The position numbers and the translations under genes were made by a program. A DNA stretch of 64,000 bases, from contig JADNRX010000056.1 in NCBI GenBank assembly GCA_015501595.1, positions 124,001-188,000 on the forward strand. Direction: 5' to 3'. A model generated the notes under the pieces. The model saw only the letters and a list, made by a program, of their open reading frames with translations, did no database searches and had not been told where the DNA came from. This DNA comes from Hymenopellis radicata. Lineage: Eukaryota; Basidiomycota; Agaricomycetes; Agaricales; Physalacriaceae. Below are positions 45,868 through 57,440 of the stretch, one piece after another. Position 1 is the stretch's first letter, and each line of letters opens with the position of its first letter.

Positions 45868-47418
45868 TTAGACCAATAGATATATGAGCAGTGAGTATCG
45901 CATACCGGTAACTGGTGCGATATAGTCAGCGTCATCATCGCTACCTTCCATGCGAGGGCGTTTCCTCCGTTGCTCCTCCTCCTCCTCAACATCAGATGAT
46001 GAGAAGATGGACGCAGGATCATTCAAGTGCCCTTTAACCTCTCCAGAAGCGTGGCGTTTCGTTCCTAAGTGGAAAAAATTAAGTAGTAGACATTTTTTCA
46101 GAATTTATAAACTTATACCTTTGGCACCGTCAGCACCCTGTAGGTCATTGACCTCCTCAGGTAAGCTTTCAATAAAGCCGAAGTTGAGAAGTTGTTCGGG
46201 AGGGATAGGCGCGATAGGTACTACATTCAGATAAGTACTTGATAGAAAGTGAAATGTAAGAACGACCGACCAAAATACACTTGGTTCTCCTTCCAACCTC
46301 TTCCAGCACGAAGATTATTGATCAAGGGACCATCTGGAGTTGAGGCGAGGTGCAATTCCATCTTCCCCTTGATGAGCGAGCTGGTAAGAAGACGCCATGG
46401 AGTGGGATAGTCCTTCTCTGGCATGTGGGCGAACACTCTTGGAAGCTTTGCGCGAAGAGTGGCAGTGAGCTGAGCGTAAGAGTGAGTGCTGTTAAGGAGA
46501 ATGCCGGGAGCAGTATCTGTAAAGAGTCCGAGCTGACAATGCTGCAGTCGAAAGAGAATATTGCTGCCTGTCTTGACAGTGTAGTTTGGGACGTAATCGA
46601 CACGAGAGCCATCTTCATTGCACAATGACAAACGACCAGTACTGGGATCTGTAACCTATAAATAGAGACAGTCAGCAACTAGTCGAATAACAACTGCAGA
46701 GACGCACTGTTCCATAAGGCCAACAGATCACACGTTTAAATCCCATACTGTTGGTGTTGGTGCCCTCAGATGATTGGGAAGACTTTGTCTTGGACGACGC
46801 CTTCCTAGACTGAAATAACAAATTCAGAAAGCATACATTTAAACTTATGGATGTAGGAACCTTTGCGGACGTAGTTTGGCTATTGGTGCTGATCGACCTA
46901 GTACTGTTTCCGCCCTTGCCCTAAAAAGTGGTAGCTATAAGCACGACAATATGTTTAGAAAAAATTTTAAAAAACTAGACCTGTAAGCCTTTGGTAGTTT
47001 CCCGATTGGCTGGGGCAAGTAGAGTACGAAGCGAATTCATTTTTGCAGCTCCGACTTTGGGAGAAGTTGGAGCCGGCACAGATGAGTCAGATACAGGGGC
47101 CGCGGCGGTAGTTGCCGGTGTAGGTACTGAAAGTTCTGAAGCGTTGAAAGGGTCTGGCGCGTTAGGATGGTTTCCCAATACGTGTCCACATTGACGACAT
47201 TGAAAAGGATTCGATGGAACAGGCAGATATCCTGGACAGGTACACCCGCTTGGAACTGTGCATTCGGGAGATACGGTAGAGGGGGGTGATTCAGAGGAAG
47301 AGGCGCCGGATGAGAACATGCTGAACGCGCCAGAAGAGGATGCGTCGGACACGCCAGAGAGATGTGAACGGGAGGGAAATGCACCGAAAGAAGAGGAGCC
47401 AAAAGAAGGCGCAACCAT
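45868..47418 (-). CDS. Element-encoded protein with Cys-rich motif (unknown)
   Basis: Read on the minus strand from MVAPSFGSSSFGAFPSRSHL (47418). A Ser-rich leader precedes CTCPGYLPVPSNPFQCRQCG followed by H and a later H, a probable zinc-binding site. After several introns come SSKTKSSQSSEGTNTNSMGF, KRVICWPYGT, DYVPNYTVKTGSNILFRLQH, MPEKDYPTPWRLLTSS and LINNLRAGRGWKENQVYFG, then an acidic end (FSSSDVEEEEEQRRKRPR). I do not recognise a named domain. It lies head-to-tail behind the integrase gene on the same strand and is probably the partner protein of the same element. Exon limits are not firmly placed. Confidence 0.55.
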
Positions 47419-47558
47419 CACAGACAAAGATAGAGACTGAGAAGGGTGCAAGGTGAGCGAATAGAATAGAAAAGAGGGAGGTGGGCGACTACGCAAGCCG
47501 ACGACAAAGCAGATGGTCTTCACATTCTTATAACCTTAACGAACGCCGTGATTACTAG

Positions 47559-48575
47559 TTAAAGTTCCTGATTATTATATTCTATCATTACATTCATAAC
47601 GTGTAACGCCCTCCCCCACTGCTCCGCCCGCGGTTTCCAGTTTTCAACTGGTAATGCAATGCGTAGTTCCTTCGTCCCTTTACGCCCACTTCGGAGAATT
47701 TCAAAGCTTGGGTAAAAATCCTCCTCCCACTCCGCTGGCTGTAATCCATATCCATCCGGAATGATTTCCTGTTCCTCCAACTCCGTAAATAACGGTAAAA
47801 ATACGTCCTCTACCTCGTTGTTTGCAAAAGGCGCTGTTTTTCTTGGTGCACGTATAGGCTTTGGAAGGAACTGATCCCGAAGACCAATTAATAGTCGCTT
47901 CCAGGCATTCTTCTCTGCTTCATCCTCTGGAACCTCTGGAAATCCATCTAGATCGTCAATATCTTCATCACTTTCATCTCCGTCCATACTTTCATCAGTA
48001 TCCTCCTCAAGATCTACGTCATCGGATGCATGTCCGGCACCAGTCGCTTTCGGTCTGCGCTCTGGCCCCTCAGTGCCATAATGCTCTTGTAAAACAGCAG
48101 GATCGACGGAATCAAAGTCTTCTGCAGATACATGCACTCCGGCGCCAATAAGGTCGTTAAGATACATATCCTATTCAATTTTTATTAGAAAATAAACGTA
48201 TATGATAGAGTTTCAAACCATAGGAGTGTCATCATGACCTTCGCCGCCAATGGGGTGCAGGTTGTACTCCTCTTGAAACTTGTCGCAGTCCGAGTTAATT
48301 TCGTCAAGAAAGAGATAATGTAAGAGCCACAAGTGAAATGGGTTTGCGCGGTCAAGTCTATGCAAGCGCTCTAACTGATAGAAAAATGCACGCCATAGGC
48401 GTACAAATTGACGCCCAACTTCTACCCAAGTTCTTTCAATTTTGGTATTGTGGGTAGAACTGTGGCAAGCGAATTATTATCATAAATATTTATATATATT
48501 CGTCGCACTTACGAGCCAAATAGAATAGAGCCACGATTCAGACTCATTTTCAAAATTATGAATAGAGCTGCTAAT
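47559..48575 (-). CDS. Integrase-type transposase, C-terminal part (partial)
   Basis: Read on the minus strand: LNRGSILFGS joins across a short intron to STHNTKIERTWVEVGRQFVR, then LERLHRLDRANPFHLWLLHY and LFLDEINSDCDKFQEEYNLH; the last exon starts DMYLNDLIGAGVHV and ends ALHVMNVMIEYNNQEL (stop at 47559). The T-IER-WVEVG and HLWLLHxLFL segments are those of Agaricomycete integrase-core (rve-type DDE) proteins of mobile elements. The catalytic N-terminal two thirds are missing; the frame is cut near 48576-48615 where the palindromic element begins. Confidence 0.72.
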
Positions 48576-48962
48576 CGATTTTCCAAGCCTCGATCTGCAC
48601 GAATTCTCGAGGGTATCCCCACTCTATGCTGTACCCTAATTTCCTAGATGCCTCTAATTAGAGGGCATCCTATTACATTAATAGCTCTAAGGGAGAACCT
48701 CCCATAAGAGTTATTAATGTATTAGGGCCCTCTCCTAGAATTGCGCAGCTAGGTATTGTCACATGACTAGACTATATCCCAAATGGGTAGGGCCTCCTCC
48801 AGGTGGCGGGTGGGCATCCCAATTAGGCTGGGTGAGAGGGATGACATCATCTAGGGACTAGCTAGGTCCACTGATGGATAGATTAGATTTTGATAGGATG
48901 TGGGGAATGTTCCTGGGATTGATGGATTGATGGATGGGATCTGGGGGGATGGGGGATGGTCC

Positions 48963-49152
48963 TTGTGGCGCATTTTTGATTAGGTCAGCACTAGGCTGGA
49001 TGGGGTGGGCAATAATGAATGCTGCTGTAGGGGATGGCTGTTGGGGTGATGAAAACCTTTTTTATAGTTTTTTAGGCTGGGAATCCAATGGTGTAAACCA
49101 TTTTGTGATAGCCTCAAAACTGGGGGAGATATTAGGGGTGTAAAAATGCGCC
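48963..49152. mobile_element. Small MITE inside the left palindrome arm
   Basis: This has ends TGTGGCGCATTTTT and its near complement AAAAATGCGCCACA, 190 bases apart. Its mirror copy lies at about 50740-50929. It must have been present before the arms became identical. Confidence 0.55.
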
Positions 49153-50739
49153 ACACTTCTAGTAGGCCTTGTACATAGCCTATAGCCTTGGGACTTTGAT
49201 ATCCTTTAGAGGTACTATAGAACGATATGTGATATCAATTTCAGGTCATTTCATCGAAGGATTCAAGAGATATATCAGGATGACTGCTCCAGGGCCACCA
49301 GGGATATAGCATAGGATCCTGCCACTCTGGGGATCTGAGACGTTGATACATCGTTTATAGTAGTACTAAACCTCTATTTATGATATAGATAGTGTCCCCA
49401 ACCCAGTAGTCCATGTATAGATAGGTCCCCAATGCTGTTTTAAGCATTTTCGCATTTTTGGTTATTTAACATAGGAATACCTCTCTTAATTGTACTGGGC
49501 TACCTTTAGACATTCATTTACAACCTTTTCGCAAAAGGAACCATGTCATTTGGTGAAGAGACCTGTGTTCTAGAGGTCAGTCTTCCTCCCCACCGGAGTT
49601 TTGATCAAAATTCCCACGCTCTAGAGGGAGGATCGTCCACTCAATTTAACATGTCTCACACATGCTACTGCCTTCATTTCTTCTGTAGGACGTGTATATA
49701 TATTATATACATGATCTTCAGATGTCAAATCAGTAACTTAATAAGGTAATCATGTCAGGAAGTCGTCCTAAGCTCTGTAGACAGCTTAAGCTACCTTCAG
49801 ATAGTGATATTTCATGTTCTACTTCAAATGGCACCTTAAAAAATGTTCAGTTATGAATATATATCATATTGAATGAACTAAGAGGCATCTCTCATATGCT
49901 ATACAGGAAAGGTGAGAAAGTGAAAATGCGCAGTAGACTAACTCTTGTATAACTGCTTTCAATGCCTGAACAGGTTATAGGACATAACTGTTATCTGGCT
50001 GACTGATGTAATACCTCTGATATAACTCTAATAACAAGGTTTACCTCACATTTCATGTCTCCTATCAATAGTCATAGAGTATTGTTCAATTTATAGTAGG
50101 GCAAGTAGGTCTGCAGATGTAAGGACGACTTCTTGACCTGATTACTTTATTAAATTACTGGTCTGACACCTGTAGATCATATATATAATATATATACACG
50201 TCCTACAGAAGAAATGAAGGCAGTAGCATGTGTGAGACATGTTAAATTGAGTGGACGATCCTCCCTCTAGAGCGTGGGAATTTTGATCAAAACTCCGGTG
50301 GGGAGGAAGACTGACCTCTAGAACACAGGTCTCTTCACCAAATGACATGGTTCCTTTTGCGAAAAGGTTGTAAATGAATGTCTAAAGGTAGCCCAGTACA
50401 ATTAAGAGAGGTATTCCTATGTTAAATAACCAAAAATGCGAAAATGCTTAAAACAGCATTGGGGACCTATCTATACATGGACTACTGGGTTGGGGACACT
50501 ATCTATATCATAAATAGAGGTTTAGTACTACTATAAACGATGTATCAACGTCTCAGATCCCCAGAGTGGCAGGATCCTATGCTATATCCCTGGTGGCCCT
50601 GGAGCAGTCATCCTGATATATCTCTTGAATCCTTCGATGAAATGACCTGAAATTGATATCACATATCGTTCTATAGTACCTCTAAAGGATATCAAAGTCC
50701 CAAGGCTATAGGCTATGTACAAGGCCTACTAGAAGTGTG

Positions 50740-50929
50740 GCGCATTTTTACACCCCTAATATCTCCCCCAGTTTTGAGGCTATCACAAAATGGTTTACAC
50801 CATTGGATTCCCAGCCTAAAAAAACTATAAAAAAGGTTTTCATCACCCCAACAGCCATCCCCTACAGCAGCATTCATTATTGCCCACCCCATCCAGCCTA
50901 GTGCTGACCTAATCAAAAATGCGCCACAA
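50740..50929. mobile_element. Small MITE inside the right palindrome arm
   Basis: Mirror copy of 48963-49152, with the same TGTGGCGCA ends in inverted position. Confidence 0.55.
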
Positions 50930-51389
50930 GGACCATCCCCCATCCCCCCAGATCCCATCCATCAATCCATCAATCCCAGGAACATTCCCCACATCCTATC
51001 AAAATCTAATCTATCCATCAGTGGACCTAGCTAGTCCCTAGATGATGTCATCCCTCTCACCCAGCCTAATTGGGATGCCCACCCGCCACCTGGAGGAGGC
51101 CCTACCCATTTGGGATATGGTCTAGTCATGTGACAATACCTAGCTGCGCAATTCTAGGAGAGGGCCCTAATACATTAATAACTCTTATGGGAGGTTCTCC
51201 CTTAGAGCTATTAATGTAATAGGATGCCCTCTAATTAGAGGCATCTAGGAAATTAGGGTACAGCATAGGGTGAGGAGATGGTCGTTGTCAGGAGAGAGTC
51301 TCAAATCGGATCATGTCAAATAAAATAGATCATTGAATCACTGTGCCAAAACATCTCCAATACAGTGTCCGCCTCCCGTATGCATTCCT

Positions 51390-51810
51390 CTAAGCACTCG
51401 CATCCTTCATCCCATCCTCAACGTCGACAACATCAGCGGTGAACTCGCTGGAAGAGAATAGGCGCTCGCTTGGGACTGATGTGGACTGAACGGCGACAAT
51501 GTCAAGGGCAATGCGAGCAACCGTAGGATAGCAATGATGATTTGCCTGTAAAGCATAAGTAGGAAATATTATACTAAAGGAATAAACTCACTGCCCAAAA
51601 CTCCACGTCCTCTTCGACGTTTGGTATCTCAGTCTCCAGATACGCGGCGAGCTCTGCCTCCCATGGCGCTGCGACATGCACCTGAGCCGCCTGTTGCTCC
51701 TGTGTATCCTGACCAAAGGCGATGTTGGGGCTGACGGACATCGTTGGTGAGTCCGAACTAGACATAGATGGTAGATGGTAGTTGCGAGGAGGAGTCTCAA
51801 ATCCGATCAT
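51390..51810 (-). pseudogene. hAT transposase 3' fragment
   Basis: The minus-strand reading contains WEAELAAYLETEIPNVEEDV and, after an intron, YPTVARIALDIVAVQSTSVP and SERLFSS, the hAT dimerisation motif. It is a diverged copy of the end of the hAT gene at 52223-55658, shortened after FSSSEFTA. A third, shorter remnant follows at about 51840-51960. Confidence 0.7.
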
Positions 51811-52222
51811 GCAAATATGTGTTGTGTGATCATTTAATCACTATCCCAAAACACCTCAAGTACACAGTCTCCGCCTGCCACGTATCTCCCCCTCCTCTAA
51901 GCATTGGCAGAATCATTCTCATCCTCCAGCCCATCCTCACCGTCGGCAACATCATCCAAATCCAAGGTATTAGCAGCATGCTAACAATCAACGGTAAGGT
52001 AAATGCTATTCTGCCGGGACACTCACCAATAACCCATTTGCCAACGAGAGCATGGCATGCACATATTGTAACACAGTTAGATGTGCAGGTATTTGTAGGC
52101 CAGTTTGTGGATGCACATATGCTTTACGCGAAGGCTGAAATTTGGGGGCCATGGTGGTTGCGGTTCAAAGTTTGAATTGATTAACAGACTGGCGAATGAT
52201 CGACTTCACAATTCTTAAATGA
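51811..52222. repeat. Second decayed hAT 3' flank
   Basis: The bases 51830-51960 repeat the sequence around 51330-51430 (for example CACCTCAAGTACACAGTCTC-like wording) with divergence. The remainder shows no gene and probably contains the terminal region of the hAT element. Confidence 0.45.
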
Positions 52223-55200
52223 TTAACGGACTGAGGGGAAATGCACAACGAACTGAATTAAAATGCGACTTGTAGGTATAAGAAATAGTATGCAAAATTT
52301 AAATCTAAGAGAGGTCCATAAGAGGTCCATAAAAAGAGGCGCCTCTTGCTCCGCCTCAGCATCCGCCTTGAACAACTCGATAAACTCCTGCATGTCTGGC
52401 ATGGATAGATCCTCAACAATGCCATCATTTGCGGCAGCGAGGTCCACCTTGGCTGCTTTCCAGGCCCATTTCATTAACTGAAGCTCCTCAAAGTGCTCGG
52501 AGCCCAGACGCGTGCGAAGATCAGATGCGGTGAACTTGCCGGAAGAGAATAGGCGCTCGCATGGGACTGATGTGGACTGAACAGCGAGAACGTCGAGGGC
52601 GATGCGAGCAACGGTAGGATAGCGACGATGATTCGCCTGTAAAGCATAAGTAACAAATATTATGCGAAGGGAATACACTCACTGCCCAAAACTCCAGGAG
52701 GTTCATGTCCTCTTTGACCTTTGGTATCTTAGTCTCCAGATACGCGGCGAGCTCTGCCTCCCAATCTGCTCCTGCTGCGGCATGCCCCTGAGCCGCCTGT
52801 TGCTCCTGTGCCTCCATTTGTCTTGCGTACTGCTCACGGGGAGAGATGATTTCTACCTCATTGTTCACTGTCGTCGTCATCATTGGCGGAGGAAGACGCT
52901 TGAGGTGCAGCAGCAGGGGCAGATGCCGGCTCACTTGTAGGAGCTGGAGGTCGGGAAGAGAGAGAGCCTAGCACGTCAGGCTTGAGTGCATATTCTGCCA
53001 TCTAGACAGATATTAGCAAAGTGGAGTGAAAGATATGTTCGATATACACACCCAGTCGCGCACAATTTTCAGTGCTTCTGCCTGCCAATCCTTTGGGTTC
53101 TTCTCGCCCGCAGCCTTAGCCCGTTTCGCCTCTTTTTCTCCGCCCCAAGCCATCTTGACGTAGTTGAGTTTCCAGTATGGGTGAACAACTATAAGCAAAG
53201 TCAGTTATGAAAATGATTAACGGACAGTCGACGTACACATTGCCATCAAGTACGCGGGTTTCTGGTCAAACTTGAGGTAATATTTTCGCATCTTGGCAAT
53301 ACCTGCTTGAATGGCGGGGTGATATAGGGCAAAGTTGTCATCCTCGAGAAGTGTCTCCCACTTGGTCATGACTTCCTCGAAAACAGGAATTGCTTTCGCA
53401 AGGTCTGGATATAATTCCGAAGAAAACAGCTGCTGGACGTCGTTTGCGATCTAGTAGGGTATGAGATAGGTAGAACATAATGAAAAGAGCCATACACACT
53501 TTGAGAATAGTCCGGGCATCCCTCACTCGCTTCCAATCTTCCACCTCGAACCTGCATGCATGCCACGGAATCTTCTTGATAATCTGGCGCTTCTCATTCC
53601 GTATTACTGTCATAGGACCAAACCTGAGGTCGGCCGTTGCTACAAACAAGTTCACAGCCTGGCACAAAAATGATTAACGGACTAAGATAAGATGGGACTA
53701 AAAACACACCTTTTTCAATTTGTATGCCCGGTCCATCATTCCATGTGCTGAACCCCACCGTGTATTTCCATGAAGGACCATTTTGAGGACAGGCTTGAGC
53801 GCGGACTGCAACTGACAGGACTCGAAGTATTGGATGCGCTGTCCGGATGCGTAACATTTGACGATAAAGGTACGGAGGATGGCGATGACGTCGAGCTTCC
53901 CGTCAAGGACGCGGTTGTCTTTGTTCTCGGGGTCATAGCTCCAGATAGCGTGCGCACTCTCCATGGCGGCTTTCTTGGTGATGACACACATGATGTCCCC
54001 AACTCCAAGGTTAATGGTATGGGCCAAACACCTGTAAGATAAATTAGCAACGTACAAAAAAGCAATGAATAACGTACATAAGGAGATTTGTGAGGTTGTT
54101 CCAACCGCCCAACTTGTGTGCCAATAGCATGGCATCAAGAGATCCAGCTAGGGTCTCATTGCTGGAGCCGTTATCGGCGGTGATCCAACCCAGCTATAGG
54201 AACAATCAATGCCAAACTGTGATCGTGTGAACGATCAACATACCTTTTGGAGCTTCTTCTTCAAGTCCACCACGCCAACTCGAATCAGGATACGCATAAA
54301 CGTGAGCGATAGGGTGGGGCCGTCGTGCTCTCCACGGTGCGACTTGAACCCGACAACCTCCTTCCGCAACTCCCAACGATCGTTGCCATCGGAGACAGAC
54401 ACCTTAATCCAGGAGATCGACGCGCCCATGAACGCCTCCTTGGTCTGGTCCAATGTCCACATATCCTCGGTAGCGGACACTTTGCCAGGTGCGTCCGCTA
54501 TTTCCTTGCGAACGGCCGTCAACTTATCCACACACGCATTATGAATGTAGTTTTTGACTTGATGTGCAGATGGCTGCTCGGTGGTTTTCGTTTTTGGGCG
54601 GAAGGAAACTTCGACGTTGCGAAAGAAGACGTTGTCGGCGGTGGCAAAGCTCTTGAGGCAGGTAAGTCAACTGCATGCATAGGAAAAGAACTACTCACTT
54701 GATCGCAACAACAGATATACTTTGCCACATGGTCCAGAACGCTCTCAAACGTATACTCCCTAGGCCCGTCACCTTCTGCAAGCCCATCGCCTCTAATGTC
54801 CCGGGTACGGGCTGTCCTTCCGCCTCCTGTGCTCGAGCCTCAGCCTCCTTTGCCTTCTTCATGTCAGGCTTCATGGCATGATGATGCGGCTCCAAGTTCC
54901 TCTCCTTGCACCCCTTCTCGTACTCGTCCCAATGCTGGCGAATGTGGAATCGGAGTGTGGAATTGCCGCCTGTCAGAAAGGAGGATCTACGGGATTTACC
55001 CAGAGTACTAGGTCTGTCAATCATTGTCTGTTAATCATTAAGCTAACTCACATGCAGCTGCTGCAGATCCGTCCTTTCTTAGGCTGACCACCCTCCTCGA
55101 AAAGAGCACTACTTCTGGGCTCAAAGATAATGTCGATGTCGGCGGCTGTCTCGCGAGTGGAACGTTTAACCGTTGAAGCCTTAAGTGCGTGTTAGCTTGA

Positions 55201-55658
55201 CACATATGAGCAGTATGACACTTACGTCCTCCTCATCCGTTAGTATCATGATCTCTTCGACCACTTGTGGGTTATCCTTGGCCTTGGCCTTGGCCTTGCG
55301 CTTGCCTTGGCCTTCGCCGCACCCGAGGCCGTCTTTTGCTTTTTGGCCGGACCTGGCTGCTTGGCCTTGCCCTTTCGCTTCAACTTGGACGATACCTCAG
55401 CCTCCTGGTCCTCCTGGTTGCCATCGTCGTCACTGGAGTCCTCCTCCTCAGGTGCGTCGTCAGCCTATATTTGTCTGTTAATATTTTTCAGGAATTGGTC
55501 ACGATACGTACATCCTCTTCCTCTTCGCTACTGTCGTCAGTTGCTGTTGTTGGCGCCTTCGCCTTCTTGCCAGACTTCTTGGCCGCAGCCGCCTTCTTGG
55601 CCTCGCTGGCCTTCTCAGTAGACGTGGAGGTGCGCTCTGAGCGACGTTGTGCAGACAT
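52223..55658 (-). CDS. hAT superfamily transposase, nearly complete
   Basis: Read on the minus strand from MSAQRRSERTSTSTEKA (55658). A Lys/acidic N-terminus precedes a BED-like zinc finger region (ICSSCM, LRFHIRQHWDEYEKGCKERN). The catalytic part includes WITADNGSSNETLAGSLDAM (first Asp region), LAHTINLGVGDIM, HGNTRWGSAHGMMDRAYKL, FGPMTVIRNEKRQ and VVHPYWKLNYVKMAWG. The end holds YPTVARIALDVLAVQSTSVP and CERLFSSGKF, the hAT dimerisation domain. At least eight introns are needed. One base seems missing in an AAGGCC repeat near 55290-55310, and the region 52845-52980 has an early stop in one frame, so activity is uncertain. Confidence 0.8.
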
Positions 55659-56011
55659 AGCCGAAGGAGTTGGCGTAGTAGGTTGTTGTAGGTGCTGAGG
55701 GACACATATTTATGCGGAGTTGTGTTTGTCTATGATATTTTCCAGCGGCTATGCGTGCACGGACCACTTATCTAGCCCGATTTGGAACTGTACGAGTCGT
55801 ACCATAGCTCCCTGTCATTTTATAGCATTTTTATTGTTAATAAGAACAACAAGTCTGTTAAACATTTTTTGTCAGGAGTAGTGTGTCAGTTAATCATTTG
55901 ACTTGGTAAGTGGCGTGCATGACCATTATGAGGTACATGCACGCAGTTACCATACTTGTTCGGGTGTGAGCAGAGAGGGCCTATGAGACCTAAAAATTGA
56001 TAGAGCTTGCG
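55659..56011. other. 5' flank of the hAT gene
   Basis: AT-rich. The terminal inverted repeat of the hAT element should lie here or just beyond, but I could not pair it with confidence. Confidence 0.4.
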
Positions 56012-56086
56012 GCGGCTGTGGCTCAGATGGATGAGCTCCTGCTGTGTTTCAGCAGCAGTATGTGGGTTCAATTCCCACTCATGGCA
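56012..56086 (+). tRNA. tRNA-like sequence (possible tRNA-Asn relic or SINE head)
   Basis: An A box (TGGCTCAGATGGATGAGC) and a B box (GGGTTCAATTCCC) are spaced as in a tRNA. The D stem (GCTC/GAGC), the anticodon stem (CTGCT/AGCAG, loop GTGTTTC, anticodon GTT) and the T stem (GTGGG/CCCAC) all pair. The acceptor stem GCGGCTG against TCATGGC pairs poorly. A functional tRNA is therefore unlikely; a decayed tRNA or the RNA polymerase III head of a SINE is more probable. Confidence 0.45.
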
Positions 56087-56104
56087 ACCTTCTTTTCGAT
56101 TTTC

Positions 56105-56362
56105 TGAATTTGGTCGGTTAAACCGGTTATTAACCGGTTATAACCGGTTTAACCGATATAGCGGTTAGTGCGGTTGTAACCGGTCAATAACCCTAACTAG
56201 CGGTTACAGGATATCTGAAATATTTTTTAACCTATAACCATAACCACTCTAACTGCTGAAACCGGTTAAGATCGTTAACCGTTATATCAGTTAGAGGTGG
56301 TTAGGTTAGGGTTAATGGGCGGTTACTAACTGGTTAACTAACCTAACTTTCAAACCCTATCT
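56105..56362. repeat. AACCGGTT palindrome cluster
   Basis: There are many copies of AACCGGTT, GGTTAAAC and TAACCG in both orientations over about 250 bases. Clusters of this kind often form the subterminal region of hAT-type elements; which element this belongs to is unclear. Confidence 0.6.
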
Positions 56363-56364
56363 GC

Positions 56365-56894
56365 GTCGTTGTCGTCCTCATTGTCATCGTGTTCGGGTCA
56401 GGTCGTCGTGATCCTCTGCAGCCGTCGCAAAGACAGCAGCAGTGGGCCCGGCACAGAGCCAAGACCCAGATCCACACCCCAGAGGCCGCCTGACAATCGT
56501 CAGCGCGGCAGGGGCGACAGTCGTCGCTCCCTGGGTGGTCGTGGTGGTGAGAAGGAGACAGAGAGAGGCTGCGATCATACGCTTACGTGGCCTCTCGGCG
56601 TTTGCCGGATCATGAGAATTTCTGAGAAATTCACTCAAACGTCTCGTTTGGGCCACACAAGGGCCCATTTACCTTACAGAAAATTTGTAAATTTAGTTTA
56701 AATATATATCTACATAATTGCAAGTCAGACCGAGTACTCGCGGCAAGTACTTGTAGCTCTAAGGCCGTACTCGTGATCCTTCTCTGATCCGACCCGCTAT
56801 TGATCCGCGGATCAAACGAGTCAAGTAACCGAGACCCCCGGCCGGATCGAGTACCCGAGTATCCGCGTGACCCGCGAACTCGTTGAGGTCTCTA
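56365..56894. mobile_element. Non-autonomous hAT-type element, left end lost
   Basis: The right end reads CTCGTTGAGGTCTCTA (56879-56894), the complement of the end of the element at 60862. The interior shares the ACGATTGTCAGGCGGCC-type stretch and flanking sequence with that element, in opposite orientation. The left end is not present, so it was truncated, perhaps by the AACCGGTT sequence. It interrupts a Plavaka transposase frame. Confidence 0.65.
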
Positions 56895-57440
56895 ATAAAG
56901 TTCACTCGGCTGGAATACGAGATATTTTGCGAGTTCCGGATCGCCCCAGAGACTGCGAATGGCATCCAGGATATGTCGGTGACACAGAGTGAATTTTTCG
57001 TTAGGCCGGTCAGCAAAGGTGAGATGCTTCATTTTCCAAGAGCCTGCACGACGCGGAACAGAGTCAACGACATCATGAAGCTGCTTGGTTGACTCATACG
57101 ATAGGCCGAGTTTTTCTTTTACCTAGGCGAAGTCATTAGGATAAATATAAATGAAACAAAGTGGTCCACATACTCCTGGAATGGCCATCAGCTCATTAAA
57201 GGCATTATGCCCAATCCCTTCATTAACCATCCACCGTGCAATATTCCAGTCGAGTTCAGATGCGAACAGTTTCTACCACTCGACATCCTTGAAGTCTGAA
57301 GTACTGCTTCCATCCATCTCGACATTGCCAGGTATGGATTTTGCGATATGCAGAAAACAGTGCCAGCGTCTAGGGAATGGACTTTGAGAAAATGACCAGA
57401 GGTCTCATCGTCTTCATCATCATCTAGATAGCAAGCACGA
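56895..57440 (-). pseudogene. Plavaka transposase fragment
   Basis: The minus-strand reading gives FASELDWNIARWMVNEGIGH, AFNELMAIPG, then after an intron VKEKLGLSYESTKQLHDVVD, SVPRRAGSWKMKHLTFADRP and HILDAIRSLWGDPELAKYLV, ending where the hAT-type element is inserted. These are the N-terminal conserved blocks of Plavaka (CACTA-related) transposases of Agaricomycetes. A frame change occurs near 57270-57300. The catalytic DDE part is absent. Confidence 0.75.

Larger units (their letters stand above)
48616..51268. mobile_element. 2.65-kb palindromic (foldback) element
   Basis: Two arms of about 1.15 kb (48616-49780 and about 50110-51268) are inverted repeats that match almost base for base; only scattered differences were seen (for example a 6-T against a 7-T run near 49070/50820). 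The loop of about 330 bases (49785-50105) is less conserved but still partly mirrored. Ends read CTATGCTGTACCCTAATTTC on both sides. No transposase is encoded. It truncates the integrase gene on its left. No clear target duplication could be read. Confidence 0.85.

Noticed and set aside
49543..49749. 68-codon open frame repeated in both palindrome arms
   Set aside because: It is duplicated only because the arms are identical, and it shows no coding signature.
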